Source of the DNA: Drosophila persimilis
Taxonomy: Eukaryota; Arthropoda; Insecta; Diptera; Drosophilidae
Direction of reading: 5' to 3'
NCBI RefSeq assembly: GCF_003286085.1
Contig: NW_020825321.1
Span: 62,001-126,000 of the forward strand
DNA length: 64,000 bases
This document shows positions 31,021 through 41,548 of the stretch, in pieces. Position 1 is the first letter of the stretch, and every line of letters starts with the position of its first letter. The notes under the pieces were generated by a model, which was not told the origin of the DNA, ran no database searches, and saw nothing but the letters and a program-made list of their open reading frames with translations. The translations under genes and the position numbers were made by a program.

Positions 31021-31089
31021 GTTGACTCACTTACTAAAAAAGAACAAGTGAACATGTTCACCAAAATGAGCAATGTTTACCCAACACTA

Positions 31090-31331
31090 GTATACAGCAC
31101 GCGATTGTATTTACCGCATCGATATACTCGGCGGAAAATACCAATAGTAAGATATCGGATAAGAAACAGGCAGAGTGAGGTAAGGTCACTTTGTAAATGG
31201 CGATCGAGAGAGACGGTTCAGAAGCGCAGCTAATAAAGAGTTATCTCAAATCACCGGGCGTGTGTTTTCATATATACATACAGTTCTCTTGCACACCAAT
31301 ATTAGTGACCACAATCCACGAGTTGGACAGC
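31090..31331. other. unassigned stretch between hAT and Gypsy
   Basis: This stretch holds no open frame of note. AATAAAGAG near 31230 and a following TTGCACACC region look like the end of an LTR, but no second copy exists in the window. Confidence 0.3.
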
Positions 31332-32019
31332 CTACAAATACGAATTCTTTAGAAAAGAGCTGCGGTATCTGGGGCACAAGGCGACCGGTGAGGTGATCTG
31401 CACAGACCCCGAGAATGTCGCAGCCATAGCCGAACTGAAACCGCCGACAAACATCAAGGAGTTGAGGCAATACTTGGGCAATACTAAAGACGAAGACAGA
31501 ATGGGTTTGAACACGGGACCGACAAGATGGTAAAAGGGCGACTAGTGCTGGACCCCGTTCTGGCGTGCGCCAATTTCTCAAAGAAGTTCATCCTGCAGAC
31601 GGATGCCAGTGATTATGGGCTGGGCTCGCTTCTCCCGCAGAAGACGGAAAGGGGCGAACGAGTGATATCTTATGCTAGCAGGACGCTAACCGGCCCCGAA
31701 AGAAATTATTTGGCGACCGAGAAAGAGTGTCTAGCCATTGTGTGGGCCATCCGCCAGTTGAGGTCATACTTGGAAGGGTATCGCTTTAAGGCGGTCACGG
31801 ACCACATGGCCTTGAAATGGCTAAATAGTATAGAGAGTCCGTCGGGGAGAGTGGCGAGATGGGCACTGGAGCTACAGCAGTACGTCTTTGAAGTTGCGTA
31901 CAGGAAGGGACAGCTCAACGTTGTAGCCGACGCACCGGATAGCTGCCGGATAGCGAAAGAGGAGGAAGTACATCCAATGAACGAGTCGCCCTGCAATTGG
32001 GTGGAGGGGATGAAGGATA
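31332..32019 (+). pseudogene. RT end and RNase H of Gypsy family G2 (fossil)
   Basis: Sequence near 31340-31480 gives RKELRYLGH and ELRQYLG, typical of the RT thumb. RNase H follows with LQTDASDYGLGSLL (31590), ATEKECLAIVWAI (31715) and VTDHMALKWL (31795), ending in the YRKGQLNVVADA phrase before the protease-resistant linker. The LOA LINE insertion follows directly. Confidence 0.85.
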
Positions 32020-32424
32020 AGTTAGGTGGAGGTGGCTGCCAAGCTCGCTCGGAGGCCAGCCCGTTGTGATACCGCTTGGGATCAATCCCTCCCTGCAAGT
32101 GTGATTTCATGTCAACAGTTGTCTCATCCAGATGCTCGTATAAAGTTTTCGATCTTTCTGGGACATAGCGTGGACATCTCCGAGATGTCGTTCAGAAAGG
32201 CAGAGCCCAAGTGATGCAGCCTCCTTCTGCTGAGAGCTGGACAGGAACAGAACAGGTGTTCCACTGTTTCCTCCTCGTCCTCGTCTCTGCAGCTACGCCA
32301 GAAATCATTGTATGGGGCACCCAGCCTGTTTGCGTGGGTGCCTACTAGCCAGTGTCCTGTGAGGGAACGTATGACTGCGCTGCACCTTTCCCTGCCTAGT
32401 TTGCAGAGCTCTGAGGTGCGCTTC

Positions 32425-33003
32425 TTATCTATGGTCGGCCATGTTTGCCGAGCTGTGATAAGGCTCGTGATAAGGCTCGTGAAGAGATCTGCGGCACTTC
32501 GCCCCAGTAGCCGAGTTCGAGGAGATCGCGTTAAGTGATCTGATCGCAGCTTGGCGGTCGCTGTAGATGTTTAGATTGGTTGCCGTGGTGGTAACCGTGT
32601 GAAGGCAGTACAGAGCCTCTCTGATTGCTGTAACTTCCGCTTGGAAGACGCTACAGTGATCCGGAAGCCTGAAAGATTGCCTTATGTTTAGATGTTCAGA
32701 GTAGATTTCTCCTCCAACCCTGCCGTCCAGCTTTGAGCCATCCGTGAAGATGCTTATGGACCCGTCTGGGCCGGGGAGTTCCTCGAGCCATTTGTCTCTA
32801 TGAGGGATGATTGTACTGCATGGAGTCTCCGTGTGCTCCATTGGAACTTGATAGTCTGTTCTTGCTGGTACCATGTTGTTTTTATTTAGAATAGATGAGT
32901 GACCTATGTGCTGGGGTACCCATTGTTCAGAGTCTCTAAGCCGTATTGCTGCCATTTCTGCCCGCTCCTTTCCTGCAAGGTCAAGGCTCTGGAGGCATAA
33001 CAT
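32425..33003 (-). pseudogene. LOA-type LINE ORF2, C-terminal part with RNase H
   Basis: RNase H residues are visible: IFTDGSKLDG (Asp), FQAEVTAIREAL (Glu) and LNIYSDRQAAIRSL (Asp). Upstream, the frame carries LCLQSLDLAGKERAEMAAIR, the linker that follows the RT thumb in LOA/R1-type proteins. Remains of that thumb (WWPGLGKVQ-type sequence) lie at 33010-33180 in a different frame. A 12-bp duplication gives HEPYHEPYH near the C-terminus. The RT catalytic core is absent. Confidence 0.75.
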
Positions 33004-33221
33004 GGCGTTTAGCGCATCATTTTGTGTAGTTCGAAGAGCTCCACTGATGCAGAGGGCGGCTGTTCACTGAACCTTGCCCAGGCCACCAGACAGTAACTCC
33101 GTAGAGTATTATAGGCCTGACTATTGCCAGGTATATCCATGGGACTATGCTTGGGTTCATGCCCCACTTTAGGCCGATAGCTTTTTTGTAAGTGTAGAGG
33201 GCTATCGTTGCCTTCCTTACT

Positions 33222-33886
33222 CTATCCTTGACATTCTTGACATCCTTGAACTCGCCGACCTGCGCTATCGCCGATTTTTAAAGCTTTACGGAGCGCTCGT
33301 CTTCGCAGGCAATTATCTTGACATTGCCCTGGAACCACCCCATGTCCTTGCAGGCTTGCGGTGGTCCTGGGTCTTTGTCGAGGAGGTCGAAGCAGCGGTC
33401 GGCCAGACTCCTTGGGATTCTTCCCTCTGCGCTGCCTTTGTCGAGGACACCAATTAGCGTCCTCTCCTTGGCAATCTGCGCAAAAGAGACATTTGGCAGC
33501 ACTCTGGAGCGCTTTGCTGCCGGTCCCGGTGTCTCCTGCGAGCGCTGCCTCTTGGCTTGGGGAGCCACCTTTTTCTGTTCCAAGGTGAACTCCGGGAGCA
33601 CGGCCGAAGTCCATTCCACCTTCTTCAGCCAGTCGGCTGATGGGCTGGCTTCACTGCTGGCGTGTTGCCGACGGAGTATGTGCCCTGCACTCCTCTTATC
33701 GGCATATGTGTAGCGTCTGGCTTGGGCGCTTGTCGACGGCAAGTCAACCCCCTCCGCTTTACCAGAAGGCCGGGCAGCCGCAATATTGCTTAACTTTCCT
33801 TCCAAGGTGTCAGCTTCGGCAGTTACCTTGCCACCCACTCCGGATTCGGGATGGGACCCCCTCGGGTTCGCACAGGCACCTTCCAC
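33222..33886 (-). pseudogene. LOA-type LINE ORF1 fragment
   Basis: The frame from 33886 reads MEGACANPRGSHPESGVGGK. It includes RRYTYADKRSAGHILRR and a basic/proline-rich region (AKRQRSQETPGPAAKRSR), then VSFAQIAKERTLIGVLDKG and GNVKIIACEDERSVKL, which begins an RNA-recognition-like domain. The frame runs to 33278 and is then cut by the deletion that joins it to ORF2 sequence. The protein would bind LINE RNA. Confidence 0.65.
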
Positions 33887-34237
33887 CTTACAGGTATTCC
33901 CTGCTGTAGATCCGGTTGGCCAGGCCTTTGGGCCGCTGCCTTTCCGTGCTTGGGATTACTCCCGGTTGGCATTTGGGGAGCGCCGAAAGTGGGTAGGTAT
34001 TGTGTATGGATGGGAGTGTGTGATCTTCTTATTGAGGCGGCACCACAAGCGCATCGTCAGTGCTGCTACATAGCTAACACCCGCTGGCTGTCCGGGATTG
34101 CTTATGTCGGTACTCTCCCGAAGCGGGATGCCCGCTTATTCGCAGCTGACCTACCGAGGTAGGCCGTTCGCTATCCGCAACCCGCGACTCGTCCGGTGGC
34201 CTCAGCTAGGCCCCCTTTAAGCTACCTCACGAGCTCA

Positions 34238-35042
34238 TCAGACCAGGGGATGAAAAAGAAAATCAAAAAGGAATCCCAAAAGTACCCCGACTATGTGGAG
34301 AAGGGGGGAAACTTGTCTCGGCATATTCCTCACCGGGCAGGGAGCGAAGAGGTCGCCTTGTGGAAACCATGCGTGCCGAAAGATGCCTGGGAAAGGGTTT
34401 TAAAAGAAAGCCACGATAACCCGGAGGCAGGCCACGCCGGCGGAAGGAGAACCGCGGCACGCCTGGCGGCAAGATATTACTGGCCGGGAATGCATAGGGA
34501 TGTTAGGGCCTACATGCGGAAGTGCAAACTATGAGTTCGTTTTAAGCCAAGCCAGCTACAAGCAGCAGGCTAAATGTTGACACAGGTGCCGAAAGAACCA
34601 TGGGCGACGGTACGCGCTGACTTTGTGGGTCCTCTGCAGAGTTCAAAGCATGGGAACTCGATGCTGCTGGTATTAGTGGATCGATTCTCAAAATGGACTG
34701 AGTTGGTGCCGCTGAGGAAGGCCTCAGCGGAGGCATTGATAAAGGCCTATCGACAGCGTATAGTGGCCCGTTTTGGGGCGCTCAAAGCCTTCATTACGGA
34801 CAATGGAGTACAGTTCACAAGGACATTTAAAAGATTTCTGGAGCAGCTGGGAGTCCGCCACTTGTTCCAGCTGGTGCTGCGCACCTTGGAAAGGGTGGCC
34901 CAGGACCAGGCCAGGCATTATAATCTGCGAAGAAGACCATGGAAACCCAGGATGGGAGAGGTCGTATGGGCCAAACAGCACCAACATTCCAACGTAGCGG
35001 AGGGATTTGCCGCAAAGCTGGCACCAAGGTACGATGGGCCAT
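34238..35042 (+). pseudogene. integrase of Gypsy family G2 (fossil)
   Basis: The HHCC zinc domain (SHDNPEAGHAGGRRT, RYYWPGMHRDVRAYMRKC) lies near 34410-34530. The catalytic core has ATVRADFVGPLQ and LVLVDRFSKWTELVPL (34605-34710), then FITDNGVQFT (34790). The tail has YNLRRRPWKPRMGEVVWAK and FAAKLAPRYDGP (34915-35040). The tail matches that of the LARD-like element at 24634-24864. The copy is broken. Confidence 0.85.
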
Positions 35043-36702
35043 AGCGAATAGAGGACTTCATATCTCCACTCATATGCCGCCTAAGGAGCCGATTCTCCTC
35101 GTCTGCGACGGGCGTCCATGCTATCGCGTAGCGACGAGGAGGATTGGTGCGATGGCTCCCAATTTTTTCAGCTGCTGCCCTCGCCACTGGTGTAACCGAC
35201 GTCCTCGGGGTGCGACTCAATATCACCGACGGTGTCTCCGGAAGTAGCACCACCGAAAATAGTGGAGACGAAATAATGGTGACCGACGGTCCGCGAGCGC
35301 CAACCGCTGTGGAAAAGGCCATATGGAGGCAGCAGCAAAGAGCAGAGCCCGGCACGAGAACGAAGAAGCCCCTGACCCTTCGCGACAGATTCACGGCGGA
35401 GCGGCGGAAATTTATGCAGGGAACCCCCCAGGGAAAAGAAGAGAAACCACCGGGTGCTGGAGGCGGCGCTAGCGATGAGTCGCCGGTTGCGGGAGAGAAA
35501 GGAGGCGCTGCGACGACGGGCAGAAGAGGAGCCCTGCGCGAAGGAGTCCAGCGAGGATAGCGACGAGGCGCCGCCACCCCCACCATTTCGTGTAGTACTG
35601 CCGCCTATGCAGCCCCAGGACGCGGAGCCGGAGGTGGAGAGATGCGAGACAGAGGCAGAGTGAAGACAGTTGGCAACCGACGCCCGAACCGGAGGCCGAG
35701 GGGGTGCAAACTGCTGGGGCCGATCCAAGCCCAGCCCACGGATCCAGAGTCCGAATGGCAGCGACGGCTGTAGCAGGCAGAGGCGGAGGAAGAGCGGATG
35801 TGGCAGCCAACGCCACAGTCTGAGGCCGGTCAGGGCCCAGCGCCAAACGAACAGCACGCCGAGGAGGATGAGGAAGAGCTCTGGCAGCGCCGGATACCCA
35901 GGCAGCAGCAGGGACAGCAGCAGCAGCAGTGGAGAGGACCAGAGGGGGCAGTGATGGTCCATATGTATCGCAGGAGATGCGGACCACCGTGCGACAGGGG
36001 ATGGTGTGGCATCACCAAACCCTACACATTACGTGGGCCTCGGGGCTCGCGCCCTGCGAATCACAGCCAGAGGCCGGTGCTCGGGTGTGGGAGGAGCCTC
36101 CCAGATGCAGCAACAGCAGGGACCCGCGAAGGAGGGACCCTTGGCCCGCTCCCACGACCGAGACGGCGGCAGCCAAGGCAGAGGCGGCCGAGACAGGGGC
36201 GACGACGGCAGAGCCAACGGCAGCGGAGCACGTGGCAGCGCAAACGACGAACCCGACGACGAAGTGGACCGTGGGTGTGGCCCTCGGGGAGCGCCCCGAG
36301 CAGGACCGAAGCGGCTAGCTCTACAGCGGCAGAGCTCGGCACCGGCAACCGTACAGTGGGTGCCGATCCCGCGCGAGGAGTGGCCAGTGGCGGTGACGCG
36401 CGCGCAAGCCCAAATCCGGCTTGTGGGAAGGAGAGTAAACAAGCTGGTCAGCGAGCGGGGTACCCGGTACCGCATCGCGATGTCGGCCGCGCGCACGGAG
36501 GTGTTCCGAGAACAGCGGGACTAAAGAAAGGCAAGTTGAAAAGAAAAAAAAAAACAAAAGACGCCAGAGGGCGCCAGGGTGTCCCCGATCGTAGGAACGA
36601 TAAAGAATGCGCGCAAAACGGTGCCGTTTGAATCGGGAACACGCACTCCGACGAAGGGTCGCGGAAAACGGAAGTATTCCGCTGCGGAAAGAAAGAGGAG
36701 AG
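35043..36702 (+). pseudogene. GC-rich third-ORF region of Gypsy family G2 (fossil)
   Basis: This region is about 60-65% GC, so many long frames are open on both strands and most are artefacts. The most protein-like reading is the plus-strand frame ending at 36524: VQWVPIPREEWPVAVTRAQA, QIRLVGRRVNKLVSER. It lies where some Gypsy elements have a third ORF. Q/E-rich and RRK-rich low-complexity parts precede it. An imperfect inverted repeat (CGATTCTCCTCGTC / GACGAGGAGGATTGG) lies at 35090-35145. Function is not known. Confidence 0.45.
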
Positions 36703-37346
36703 TGTGAGGAACCAGGGTTCCCACAGGCCGAATTCGGCTGAAGCACAGCCGGATAAGGCTGAGGAGCAGCCGGATAAGGCGAACGTCAGTCCGGATACCC
36801 GCGGATATCCGGATGCGGTAAAGTGGCCAAGGGCTCCCACGGAGGAGAAGTGCCCCGCTCTCGGAGAGGAAGACATGCGAGAGGCAGAGGAGACGGCGGG
36901 ATCGGGCCGGCAGTGGCCCGGCGCATGACCAAATTAGGTCATGGGATCGTGCCACCGGACTTGTCCCGTTGCGAATGCTGTGGAAGCCAGAAGACGAGAA
37001 TGGAAAGTTACCGACGCCGAGTCAGGGTACCATTAAGGAGGGTTATAAAAGGAGGCTGCGGCGACGGAGCGGGATCTTTTCGCAGATGAGTTGTCGCGCG
37101 CGCATATTGAACCCCGCTTAAACGCAGAAGTATTAACCCAGTACGGTTCAAAGAGTAAAGTGCATAACGGAACGCAGAGAAACAGGCCCCGCCTGCCCAT
37201 CAGAGTGAGCCTAAGTTAAGTGGTGATCCAATCCACCGGCGGAATCTAGGAGGGAAGTGCTAGACGTAGAGTGCGGATTAGAGTGGCGGGCCAAAGCGGA
37301 CGCTGAGGTCGATTTGCCCCTAACAATAGCATCAACGCTGTCACAT
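36703..37346 (+). repeat. 3' LTR of Gypsy family G2, partial
   Basis: It starts TGTGAGGAACCAGG after a purine tract. It shares GGCCGGCAGTGGCCCGGC, a TATA box (GTTATAAAAG, near 37043) and TTGTCGCGC with 15679-16260. It stops within the LTR at TGTCACAT, where minus-strand Gypsy gag sequence begins. Confidence 0.85.
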
Positions 37347-38280
37347 AGAAACACACAAATATTCCCCTACCTGATTAACAATAGGAACAAAAATAATGGT
37401 CTCCTCTCTGTCGTCCATCGGCTGGTTGCTGGCTGCACCAACGGATCGCTGGGTTGGCATAGGCTTCTGTTGGCAATCGTTCACCTGGTGCTGCACGGAT
37501 CCACACTGGAAACACGATCCCTTCTCCCGCTTAAGTGCGGGACACGTCGAAGCATGTGATGAAAAATTATAGCAGCGCACCTGGTTCCGGTCATCTCCTG
37601 AGGCAGCCATTCCAGCAGTCATTCTCTTCGATGTCGCCACGCATAGACATTTCTTTCATGAGAAGAATATATCATATTTCGGAGTTTTTCCCCGGGTTGC
37701 AAAGGGTTTCCTTCAAGAGGAGCATCACGTCGGCGATTGAACTGCTGCGGCCAAACGTTTTTAGGAAGTTTCCTTTAAACTCGTCGTAAGTCTTTGATTT
37801 GTCGACACGCATGAACAAGTCCGCCTCTGTTCCCGCCTTCATCAACATGCGCACACAACGAAGCTTAAAATTGCTGCTTTCGTTTACGCCGCCGCAAATC
37901 CGTTCAAAATTCATGACCCATTCAGAGGCTTCATAATGTTCACTGGCGGAAAAAGGGGCAATAAGTTGTTTGACCGTTCGGATGTTATCGGTCACATTGT
38001 TGTCCATTGCCATTAAAGCAACCAGTTTCTTCTTTTTCTCAGCCACCATTATTGCAGCGTCAAGTAATTCTTCTTCTTCTTTATATCGTCGATCTGCGCA
38101 TTTTCAGACACTTTTTCCTCTGATTCAATATCCGATTTATTCACCACACTTTCAGACACTTCGTCCATTCCACCACTTATGGCAAGCGAACGCAGTTACC
38201 TTAGTGTTGCACTGGCTGGAAACATGATCTCCTTCTCCAGCAACCACTGTACAAGTTTCTCTTTCTCAAGGTTTGCCATG
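37347..38280 (-). pseudogene. gag region of another Gypsy element (blastopia/mdg3-like; fossil)
   Basis: From 38280 the minus strand reads MANLEKEKLVQWLLEKEIMF, then EKKKKLVALMAMDNN, APFSASEHYEASEWVMNFER, FKLRCVRMLMKAGTEADLFM and KSKTYDEFKGNFLKTFG, a Gypsy capsid pattern. Zinc-knuckle residues follow (CYNFSSHASTC and CFQCGSVQHQVNDC, near 37500-37570). The piece is most like Gag of the blastopia/mdg3/micropia group. It is a broken fragment bounded by the G2 LTR and an ISY-like repeat. Confidence 0.7.
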
Positions 38281-38425
38281 ATTTAATCAGCCACTTATAA
38301 AATGTGGGAAATACGTGTTGTGGGGGATGCCAGTAGACAAATACTTATGTAGGCAGATAATTTGAGGGCTACGATCCCACTTCTGAAGTTATTGACGCAG
38401 AAAGTACACGGATGTTTTGTACTTT
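38281..38425 (-). other. leader-like stretch before the Gypsy gag
   Basis: This is a short non-coding sequence between the gag start and the ISY-like repeat. I see no LTR end or primer-binding site. Confidence 0.35.
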
Positions 38426-39005
38426 TTATACCCGATACTCAAAATGAGTACTGGGGTATATTAGATTTGTGGTGAAAATGGATGTGTGAAAAGGCCAGAT
38501 GGAATCGTTTCCGACCCCATAAAGTATATATATTCTTGATCAGCATCAATAGCCGAGTCGATTGAGCCCTGTCTGTCTGTCCGTATGTCCGTCCGTTCGT
38601 CTGTCCGTTTGTCCGTCCCTATTAGCGCCTAGTGCTCAAATACTATAAAAGCTAGACCAACGACATTTTATATCCGGACTTCTCTGATATGTCACTGTTA
38701 CAAGAATATTTCAAAACTTCGCCCCGCCCACTTCCGCCCCCACACAGGACGAAAATCTGTGGCATCCACCATACTGCAGATAAGAAAACCAAAAACGCAG
38801 AATCGTAGAGAATGACTATATCTATACGGTTGCTGAATCTGGATCAGATCGGATAATTTGTATAGCTAAAAAGAACAAATCTATTTGCAGTGGCTACGCA
38901 GCGTCCTAATATTAGCGGCGTCTGCCGGAGGAGAGCCATACTGATCAAGTATCGGGTATAAATGTAGACTTGCGGTCTCCGCATCAACTCACAACTTTCC
39001 CCCTC
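38426..39005 (-). mobile_element. ISY/SGM/DINE-1-like element, copy 3 (short)
   Basis: In reverse orientation it has the same two ends as copy 1 (TTATACCCGATACTC at 38426, CTTTCCCCCTC at 39005) and the CTGTCTGTCCGT microsatellite (38570-38619). It is 580 bp against 1114 bp in copy 1 because a middle part is missing. It is clearly more diverged than copies 1 and 2. Confidence 0.75.
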
Positions 39006-39170
39006 GTTAAGTTTTGATTTTACTTTATTCTTCACCAACCTCTCGGTTTTTTTTTTTTGGATTTGGATTTTTGGATCATTGCGAGGATGACCGGATTTTG
39101 ATCGCAGCAAGGTAGCCACATTGATCAGATACTGGTAAGGTTTCGTAGCGAGCTTGACAAGTCGGTATAT
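39006..39170. other. unassigned stretch after ISY-like copy 3
   Basis: An A/T-rich stretch with a T run (39049-39058). A short minus-strand frame (MATLLRSKSGHPRNDPKIQI) is open but has no domain. I cannot assign it. Confidence 0.25.
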
Positions 39171-39844
39171 AACAAAAAAATAAAAAATGTTATCAAATGT
39201 TTAGAATGTAAAGTAAATTTACGTTATAGAGCGAAAAAGCAAAATAGAGTCAAAAGTATAAGTCGGCAGTTTTAATGAATTTCGCCAGCTCGCTGAGATG
39301 GCGCGGCTCTTTTTGGATCAATAACTAATCCAAATTGTTGTAATACTTGAACATTTTGAATTTACTCCTGAGCCCCGCAAATCTTTGGCAATCGAAGATC
39401 AGGTGCTCGGCATGTTATGTTACATTGCAAATGTCACAGATGTTTGAGTCAGATGCTTAATTTTTATGTAGAAAGACTTTGTCGGACGTGTGTCCTGTCA
39501 TCAGTCGGTTGATGGTTTTGATGCTTTTAGCATTCCATTTTAACAAATAATGCCAGGGTTTACTTGGTGTATTTGGAAAGATGTCTATGAGGCGGGATCC
39601 TTTTGTCCTGCATTTCATTTTGTAGTCCTCATTTCATTTTTGTATTAAGATGTTCTTTATTTCCCTGTGATCCTCCTTGTAGCTGTATTGTACATTGATT
39701 GTTACCACCTCACTTATTGCAGCTTTTGCTACTATGTCAGCCTTTTCGTTTATGGGACCCTTGTGACCAGGGACCTATAGAATATCAAGTTTTTTTTATG
39801 TCGGATAGATTAATTATGTTGTGAATATCCTTCACCAGGTACGA

Positions 39845-40168
39845 TTATCTTTGCTTATTTTTAATTAAATTATTTGTTCCTAATCCATCACATAAAATCA
39901 TAGCTTTCTGGTAACCATGTTCTAGACATAGTTCACTGGCCTTTTTAAGGCCTACAAGCTCGGCATCTACTGAAGATAGTCGGTTCTCTACCTTGTACTT
40001 GTAGATGTTTCCGCTAGGCCATTCTACGATTTCTATGCCACACGTTCTTTCTGTAACTAGTGCATCTATTAATAAAATGCTCCATTTGTCCTTTCTGTAT
40101 TTGCTCAAAATCGAATAAACCCTAGTTTTGATCTCCTTCTCCGAGTATTCTAACTTACTCTTGGTCAA
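39845..40168 (-). pseudogene. I-clade LINE ORF2, RNase H part
   Basis: The frame reads SILLIDALVTERTCGIEIVE, then RLSSVDAELVGLKKASELCL and KAMILCDGLGTNN. These are degenerate D, E and D motifs of the RNase H domain found in I-clade LINEs. The first motif reads LIDAL. Confidence 0.65.
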
Positions 40169-40440
40169 AATTTTGTCTATTATGTGGATTTTATTACAGG
40201 TGTATCAACAGGCTTGAGTGTTGACAAAGAAGGAAATTAATACTCTTAATGTACGTGTGTAACTAATTTCAGCTTTTGAACGCATCAGCTCGTCGAACAT
40301 TGTTGGATAAAATCTTTTGATTTTGAGTAGTTCTTTGGCTGTAAGCCATTTAGCCGTAAAAGAGGGTGGCATTACGCGAGGACAATAATTTTGTGCTTGC
40401 TTGTGTCATCTGACACACATTTTGAGTGATTTGGCTTGCG

Positions 40441-41471
40441 CTATTTCCACGTCTTTGTTAACTCCGATCTCATGTCTGAAAAACTTGTAGTAGCATATTC
40501 TAGTTTTGTTCTAATAAACGCTTTGAAGATGTTAGTACTTGTCTTAGATTTCAGCCCTGATTTAATAGTAGTCGCGAGCTGAAGGAGCCTGTTTCTTTTT
40601 TTGGTTTGTTCTTTAACCATTTTAACTTGGCTGACATTTGACATGTTTGCTCTGATTAGTCTACCTAAGAAACGGATATTGTTACGATTTGGTATTGGCA
40701 CATTTCCAACAGAAATATAAGCAACTCTGACATGTCTCTTTTCTACATTCATTGCCGCTGATTTGCTTGGGTTGAAGCTAAAGCCGAGATCAGCACATAG
40801 AAGGTTAAAGTCATTCAGTTTGTTATTTAGATTTTCAACCGCTGCAGAAAAGACTCTGTTGTGAGAGATTATAACGGAGTCATCCGGCGAGAGACAAGAG
40901 CCCTGTGGGATTCCACCCTGAACTACCTGAACATCTTTCCCTATTGCCAGTAGTCTCATAGACATAAAGCTGATGATCCAGTCAATGTATGTTTTTGGAA
41001 AAAGCTCATTCTCCATTAGTCTTTTTTAGAATTTCAGGTTGACACAATTGTAGGCATTGTTGAGGTCAACAGCCACAAGAATAACGTCTTCCTTGTTATT
41101 TTTCTTCGACGCTACTACATTAATGACATCATTAATGCACATCACTGCAGACTTATTTTTTTGGTATGTATAAGACCTGTAAGGTTTTCTTGTATGTGCT
41201 TTTCAAGCTTGGCTTTTATTATACCATTAACTGTCGTGGTTAGGACCGAAATCAGGAATATCCTGATCCTAATATCCTTATTTTTTGTCGGTATTGGTGC
41301 AATTCTGGTAGATCTCCACCCGACCGGAACTTCGTACCTAGACACTCGAAGGTTATAAAAATGTACCAGTTCTGTCTTTGTGTTTAGCGCACTCAACATC
41401 TCATAGGTGATGTGAACTAGCCCTCCTGACACTTTCCTGTTTCTAACTAACACAGTTTCTAAATATTCCAA
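40441..41471 (-). pseudogene. I-clade LINE ORF2, reverse transcriptase part
   Basis: In two frames one reads VSGGLVHITYEMLSALNTK, GWRSTRIAPIPTKNKDIR and, after a shift near 41142, VVQGGIPQGSCLSPDD and VIISHN. FNLLCADLGFSFNPSKSAAM and IRFLGRLIRANMSN follow. These match RT fingers, palm and thumb of I-type LINEs. The YxDD box itself is deleted or altered around 40870-40890. ORF2 would reverse transcribe LINE RNA at a nicked target. Confidence 0.7.
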
Positions 41472-41548
41472 GAAGAAGAAAGAGCTTTATCAGGGCTGAA
41501 AATCTCTGTGGTGTCCTCTTGACAGTTTTTTATATTTCTGAGGAACCT

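Larger units (their letters stand above)
29098..31089 (+). mobile_element. hAT-superfamily (Ac-like) DNA transposon, 5' end missing
   Basis: It holds the catalytic and C-terminal parts of an Ac-type transposase followed by 0.5 kb of AT-rich sequence with subterminal repeats. It ends in ATGTTTACCCAACACTA (31073-31089), a typical hAT terminal inverted repeat (TAGTGTTGGGTAAACAT on the other strand). The 5' terminus and the N-terminal BED zinc finger region are absent: the element abuts the roo-like LTR at about 29098. Confidence 0.85.
32020..34237 (-). mobile_element. LOA-clade LINE (TRIM/Bilbo-like), internally deleted
   Basis: On the minus strand a LINE ORF1 (33222-33886) is followed, after loss of the endonuclease and RT core, by the C-terminal part of ORF2 with an RNase H domain (32425-33003). 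An RNase H after RT is diagnostic for LOA/I-type LINEs. The ORF1 resembles LOA-group proteins such as TRIM and Bilbo of obscura-group flies (from memory). GGGGATGAA occurs at both margins (about 32009 and 34236) and may be the target duplication. It sits inside the G2 Gypsy element. Confidence 0.72.
31332..37346 (+). mobile_element. Ty3/Gypsy element, family G2, 3' half with partial 3' LTR
   Basis: In order it carries the end of RT, RNase H, integrase, a GC-rich third-ORF region and an LTR (36703-37346) of the same family as 15679-16260. An LOA-clade LINE interrupts it between RNase H and integrase. A purine tract (GAAAGAGGAGAG) precedes the LTR. The element is a broken fossil with several breaks. 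A G2 5' end (LTR, primer-binding site, gag start) lies at 15679-16627, but I cannot tell whether both parts were once one insertion. Confidence 0.8.

Noticed and set aside
35168-35962. 264-codon minus-strand open frame
   Set aside because: It is a leucine/proline-rich shadow of GC-rich plus-strand DNA in the G2 Gypsy element with no domain.
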